64,000 nucleotides of DNA from Lachnospiraceae bacterium (GTDB lineage Bacteria; Bacillota; Clostridia; Lachnospirales; Lachnospiraceae): positions 124,001-188,000 of the forward strand of contig JAAUZD010000043.1 in NCBI GenBank assembly GCA_014804785.1. Reading direction: 5' to 3'. The position numbers were made by a program, and so were the translations under genes. The notes under the pieces were generated by a model that was not told the DNA's origin, did no database searches, and saw nothing but the letters and a program-made list of their open reading frames with translations. The stretch's first letter is position 1, and each line of letters begins with the position of its first letter. Positions 60,203 through 64,000 of the stretch are shown piece after piece.

Positions 60203-61137
60203 AAGTTTGCATGATAGGTCTTGGATCTATAGGAAAACGACATTTGGAAAATTTAACCAGAGTATTAGAAAAAAGCAGAATTGAATATCAGATAGATGCT
60301 TTGAGATACAATCATACAGCATTACCGGAACGGTGGGATAATATTATTTCACAACAGTATTATCACATAGATGAATTGCCGGATGACTATGACATTATAT
60401 TTGTGACAAATCCGACGTCATTACACTATGACACAATTAACAATACAATCGAAAAAACAAAGCACATGTTTATAGAAAAGCCTGTTTTTGAATCGATTAC
60501 TTACAGTATAGATAAACTGCACTTAAAAAAACATAGCATTTATTATGTTGCATGTCCGCTGAGGCATAAAAAAATTATGCAATACATTAAACAGAATATT
60601 ATAGTTCATGAGAAAATTATATCTGCAAGAGTTATTTCCACATCATATTTGCCATCATGGAGGAAAGAGGTGGATTACAGGGCTGTGTATTCAGCAAAGA
60701 AGGCTTTGGGCGGTGGGGTGACGAAAGATTTAATTCACGAATGGGATTATGTAGTATATCTGTTTGGAAAGCCTGAAAGAGTAATGCATATAAAAGGTCA
60801 TCTGTCGAATTTGGAGATAGACAGTGATGACATATCTATATATATGGCTCAATATCCGGACATGTTTGTAGAGATGCACTTGGACTATATTGGACATAAA
60901 ACAGAACGTATTTTACAGATGTTTACAAATCATAAAAGAATAGATGCTGATTTGATTTCTAATACAGTGTATGAATATGAGAATAATGAATTAACAAACA
61001 GGATGGAGTTTCCAGAAGAAGACTGCTATATAAATGAGTTGGAGTATTTTCTGGATTGCATATGGAAGATGCAGGAAAATATGAATACGATAGCGGATGC
61101 ATATAATACGCTAAAAATTGCTTTGACGGAGGAGTAA
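60199..61137 (+). CDS. Gfo/Idh/MocA-type oxidoreductase (second of two)
   Basis: 312 residues with MIGLGSIGKRHLENL as nucleotide loop, the conserved FIEKPVFES with the catalytic lysine, and GGGVTKDLIHEWDY, the helix with His and Asp of this family. All catalytic positions look intact, in contrast to the gene before it. The start is a TTG that overlaps the previous stop (TTGA), behind GAGG at 7-base spacing. It probably oxidises or reduces one hydroxyl of a nucleotide sugar. Confidence 0.84.
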   Translation: MKVCMIGLGSIGKRHLENLTRVLEKSRIEYQIDALRYNHTALPERWDNIISQQYYHIDELPDDYDIIFVTNPTSLHYDTINNTIEKTKHMFIEKPVFESITYSIDKLHLKKHSIYYVACPLRHKKIMQYIKQNIIVHEKIISARVISTSYLPSWRKEVDYRAVYSAKKALGGGVTKDLIHEWDYVVYLFGKPERVMHIKGHLSNLEIDSDDISIYMAQYPDMFVEMHLDYIGHKTERILQMFTNHKRIDADLISNTVYEYENNELTNRMEFPEEDCYINELEYFLDCIWKMQENMNTIADAYNTLKIALTEE

Positions 61138-61146
61138 GATGAAACG

Positions 61147-61887
61147 ATGAATATATTATTTACAGTGTGTGCAAGGGCTGGATCCAAGGGAGTTGTAGGG
61201 AAGAATGTTATAATGTTTTGCGGACGACCAATTGTACACTATACATTGGAAATATATGAAAAATATGTGAAAAAATACGGTGGTAATCAAAACATAATTG
61301 ATTTGGCTGTAAATACGGACAGCAAACGGCTTTTGGAACAGATTGATAGTAAGGAGACAGAATATATATTTGTAAAAAGAAAAGATGAATTGGCAGGAGA
61401 TATTGTTGCGAAGGGAGAGGTTATAAGAGACACGCTTTTGGAAGTGGAAAAAAATAAAAATTGTGAATACGAATTGGTAGTTGACTTGGATCTTACTTCA
61501 CCATTAAGAACATTGGAGGATGTTGAAGGAACCATTTGTCAGGTGACGCAGAATGAAAAATGTAATTTTGCTTATAGTGTTGTGGAGTCTAGGAGAAGTC
61601 CGTATTTTAATATGGTATGTAAAAATGAAACAGGATTTTATGATAGGGTTATTTCGTCTAACTATACTGCGAGACAGCAGACACCTGAATGTTTCGATAT
61701 GAATGCTTCTATATACGTGTATGATAGGGACTATTTATTACATATGAACATTGAAAATAGACATGCGCTGGTATGGAAAATGGAGGACAGTGTTGTTTTA
61801 GATATAGATAGTGAGAATGATTTGAAGGTTATGGAAGTATTGACAAGGTATTATTGGGAACAAGGGAAATATTTGGATATTAAGTAA
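61147..61887 (+). CDS. legF: CMP-nonulosonic acid synthetase (NeuA/LegF)
   Basis: 246 residues. Activates the nine-carbon acid with CTP. CARAGSKGVVGKNV is the CTP-binding loop; LDLTSPLRTLEDV and the C-terminal VLDIDSENDLKVME are the expected metal-binding motifs. It completes the synthase-epimerase-activation set needed for any CMP-nonulosonic acid. The ribosome binding site is GGAGGAGTAAG at a distance, with an ATG also at 61140 out of frame. Confidence 0.92.
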   Translation: MNILFTVCARAGSKGVVGKNVIMFCGRPIVHYTLEIYEKYVKKYGGNQNIIDLAVNTDSKRLLEQIDSKETEYIFVKRKDELAGDIVAKGEVIRDTLLEVEKNKNCEYELVVDLDLTSPLRTLEDVEGTICQVTQNEKCNFAYSVVESRRSPYFNMVCKNETGFYDRVISSNYTARQQTPECFDMNASIYVYDRDYLLHMNIENRHALVWKMEDSVVLDIDSENDLKVMEVLTRYYWEQGKYLDIK

Positions 61888-61905
61888 TGCAGGGAGAAAG
61901 AATCT

Positions 61906-63249
61906 ATGGCGAATGTATATATTGTACATTGTATTGACACTGAAGGACCTCTTTATGAGGATAAGGGTGTCATATTTGAACAGATAAAGAAAATATTTGG
62001 AATTGAAATTGAAAATACACAAAAAAATTATGAGTTGTTGCAAAGTGGTCTTTTAGATTGCGGAGAAAACGCAGAAGGAGTTAAGAATTTACTGAAAAAT
62101 CATAAAGTGGTAACAAAGGGTTCGTGGAATGAAATTGATAGGATGTTGGAGAAAATAACGACATATAATTTTAGGCATGAATTAAATGATTCAGATGGGA
62201 AGGGTTGGATTTATAATTGGTTTTGCATGGATCATGTTGGATTTTGGGGTGAAAATCCGAGGAAAAGAGATTCGGGACACCACAAAATATATGATCATTA
62301 TGTTTCGCTAGTACAAGCGCAAAAAATGGGGGATTTAGTCGAATTTCATCATCATCCTGTATCTTTTTCGGGAAATTACCATGATTCCGGAACTGCGTAC
62401 TGGGGACGGGATACGTTGAATCAAATATTTGCAAGAAAGATAATTGATAGAGGGTGGTTTCCAAGTGTATACAGACCGGGATTTCACACAGAACGCCCTG
62501 ATTCTCATTGGTTTTTAGAGCAGTGGATTCCATTTGATTATGGAAACCAAGCAACTGATTGCACAGACAATGAACAAATTGATTTAGGTGACGGTAGATT
62601 TGGTGACTGGAGATATGCACCTAAAGAGTGGTTTCCATATCATCCAAGTCATGATAATTATCAACTAAAAGGCAATTGCCATAGATGGATAACAAGATGT
62701 CTAAATATGAAAGCACGAATTAGGGAATTGAGACAGGATGATGTTAATGATGCATTTAAGTCAGCGTCAGAAGGTCAGGACACAATTTTAGCATTCACGA
62801 ATCATGACTATAAAGACATGGAGGAAGAGATTGGTAAAGTAAGAGAAATGATTCGAAAAGCTAGTGTTCAGTATAAGGATGTAAAGTTTGTATATTCAGA
62901 TGCACTGAATGCTATGCGGAAAGTATTGAAACTACAGAGCGAAAAAATAGGACTGGAAATAAAGATGAATTTAAGCACTTTTCCTAGTAAGTTAATAATA
63001 ACTGCTGAAAATAATATTTTTGGTCCCCAACCATTTCTCGCGATAAAAACAAAAGCGGGTAAGTATTATTGGGATAATTTAGATTTTGTCGATAGGAATA
63101 AGTGGAGTTATACATTTGATAATAATACGTTTTCATATGATGATGTTGAAATAATAGGTGTGGCTTCAAATAATAATTATGGTGAAACAGAAATATTATG
63201 TTATGATTGTTTGAAAAATGCATATAAAAAAATGGTATTGAATGAATAA
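61906..63249 (+). CDS. polysaccharide-deacetylase-like protein of unknown function
   Basis: 447 residues. The opening YIVHCIDTEGPLYE, the middle EFHHHPVSFSG and RPGFHTERPD, and FTNHDYKDM resemble the beta/alpha-barrel of polysaccharide deacetylases (Asp, His-rich metal site, Arg-Pro-Gly). The usual HTxxH motif is not exact. The last 120 residues look beta-rich. AGGGAGAAAG is the ribosome binding site. Its place behind legF suggests work on the finished or transferred sugar. I assign no reaction. Confidence 0.65.
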   Translation: MANVYIVHCIDTEGPLYEDKGVIFEQIKKIFGIEIENTQKNYELLQSGLLDCGENAEGVKNLLKNHKVVTKGSWNEIDRMLEKITTYNFRHELNDSDGKGWIYNWFCMDHVGFWGENPRKRDSGHHKIYDHYVSLVQAQKMGDLVEFHHHPVSFSGNYHDSGTAYWGRDTLNQIFARKIIDRGWFPSVYRPGFHTERPDSHWFLEQWIPFDYGNQATDCTDNEQIDLGDGRFGDWRYAPKEWFPYHPSHDNYQLKGNCHRWITRCLNMKARIRELRQDDVNDAFKSASEGQDTILAFTNHDYKDMEEEIGKVREMIRKASVQYKDVKFVYSDALNAMRKVLKLQSEKIGLEIKMNLSTFPSKLIITAENNIFGPQPFLAIKTKAGKYYWDNLDFVDRNKWSYTFDNNTFSYDDVEIIGVASNNNYGETEILCYDCLKNAYKKMVLNE

Positions 63250-63306
63250 ATAAATCATTAAGTTATTTTATAGATTTATGAATTTTGGAATTGGGGGATT
63301 AAGAAT

Positions 63307-64000
63307 ATGGACAATACAAATAATAAAGAATATTGGAATGATTATGTTACATATTGGGAGAATAGAGTAAAAGATACTAATGAAGGAAAAGAAGTAAAGG
63401 ATAAGACTAATGATGATTCAATTTTAGAGGCGTATTTTGAAAAACTAGATGTAAAAAAAGACGAGGTTTTGTTGGATTATGGATGTGGATCAGGACGATT
63501 ATACACAATATATAACAAAGAGTATGGAAAGGGGGATAATTACTTTGGAATAGATGTCTCAGGAGTATGTCTAGAACATGCTCAAGAGAAAAATAAAAGA
63601 TTGTCTATAGGAAAAAATTTGAAAGAATTTGATGGATTGCATATTCCGTTTAATGATAGTTATTTTGACAAGATAATATGTTTTGGTGTCTTTGACGCAT
63701 GTAATCAGGAAAAAGTTATTGAAGAGTTGTTTAGAGTATTAAAAAAGGGTGGAAGGTTATTGATTACAGGAAAAAACAATAAGTATTATGAAGATGATAA
63801 AGCAGCTTTAGTGGCTGAAGTAAATGCGCGTAAAAAAGGACATCCCAATTACTTTACAGATGTACATGATTTTACAATTCAATTAAAACAACATAACGTG
63901 AAAGTGCTTGAAAAATATTATTTTTTAAGAAGAGGTGATTTCCCAAGAAATCAAGCAGTACAAGAAATACCTGAAATATTTTATGAGTGGGCATATATAA
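63307..64000 (+). CDS. class I SAM-dependent methyltransferase (3' end outside window)
   Basis: Not in the ORF track because no stop lies within the window; I translated it from the ATG at 63307, behind GGGGGAT. Over 231 codons it shows VLLDYGCGSGRLYTIY (motif I), YFGIDVSGVCLEHAQ (motif II) and LKKGGRLLITGKN (motif III region), a typical small-molecule methyltransferase. It continues past base 64000. By position it may O- or N-methylate the nonulosonic acid or glycan. Confidence 0.82.
   Translation, partial: MDNTNNKEYWNDYVTYWENRVKDTNEGKEVKDKTNDDSILEAYFEKLDVKKDEVLLDYGCGSGRLYTIYNKEYGKGDNYFGIDVSGVCLEHAQEKNKRLSIGKNLKEFDGLHIPFNDSYFDKIICFGVFDACNQEKVIEELFRVLKKGGRLLITGKNNKYYEDDKAALVAEVNARKKGHPNYFTDVHDFTIQLKQHNVKVLEKYYFLRRGDFPRNQAVQEIPEIFYEWAYI

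Overview
The window reads as chromosomal DNA of an anaerobic, spore-forming, probably motile Firmicute, most likely a member of the Lachnospiraceae (Clostridia). This rests on the style of the proteins and on markers rather than on rRNA, which is absent. The markers are a SipL-type DUF3794/LysM spore-coat protein with a sigma-E-like promoter, a Csp-like subtilase, a PyrK/PyrD pair, a sensory [FeFe]-hydrogenase-like protein fused to a chemoreceptor domain, and a sigma-D (flagellar) type promoter. Strong AGGAGG-like ribosome binding sites are common. No tRNA, rRNA or CRISPR array was seen.

Region 1 (1-20.6 kb) is a surface polysaccharide locus. It holds the end of rfbA, then rfbC (dTDP-rhamnose), a Wzm/Wzt-type ABC exporter whose ATPase has a C-terminal carbohydrate-binding domain, and a WbdD-like methyltransferase-kinase fusion. 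Family-2 glycosyltransferases (several tandem or half-decayed), a phosphoglucomutase, a polyprenyl-phosphate priming transferase, an LCP ligase and a further glycosyltransferase follow. A HindIII-type restriction-modification pair on the minus strand (14.5-16.3 kb, AT-rich) interrupts the locus. The endonuclease gene has no normal start codon in its conserved frame, but a promoter with a LexA-box-like sequence lies just in front of it.

Region 2 (20.7-39 kb) is mostly housekeeping and envelope genes: HtrA protease, a small lipoprotein, a 369-bp near-perfect palindromic element, pyrC-pyrK-pyrD, sipL, a putative flagellar-regulon protein, ispE, a GntR/FCD regulator, murI, a DUF1934 protein, an exported trigger-factor-like lipoprotein, a coiled-coil NlpC/P60 hydrolase, a ClpX with an unusual acidic N-terminus, and a Csp-like subtilase.

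Region 3 (39-51 kb) is mixed. It has a membrane acyltransferase with an in-frame 15-bp tandem repeat, followed by an SH3/SGNH lipoprotein (a likely split O-acetylation pair). Next come two divergent polytopic GT-C-like membrane proteins, an LspA-like protein, and a GntR(YtrA)-ABC operon whose permease is frameshifted. A class II aldolase, the hydrogenase-like chemoreceptor and a nuclease/transposase remnant close the region.

Region 4 (51-64 kb) is visibly more AT-rich and is one long rightward operon for a nonulosonic (legionaminic/sialic-like) acid. It contains legB, ptmE, neuD, neuB/legI, neuC/legG, a formyltransferase, a PIG-L deacetylase, two Gfo/Idh oxidoreductases, neuA/legF, a deacetylase-like protein and a methyltransferase cut by the window end. 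No LegC-type aminotransferase is present, so the exact sugar made is open.
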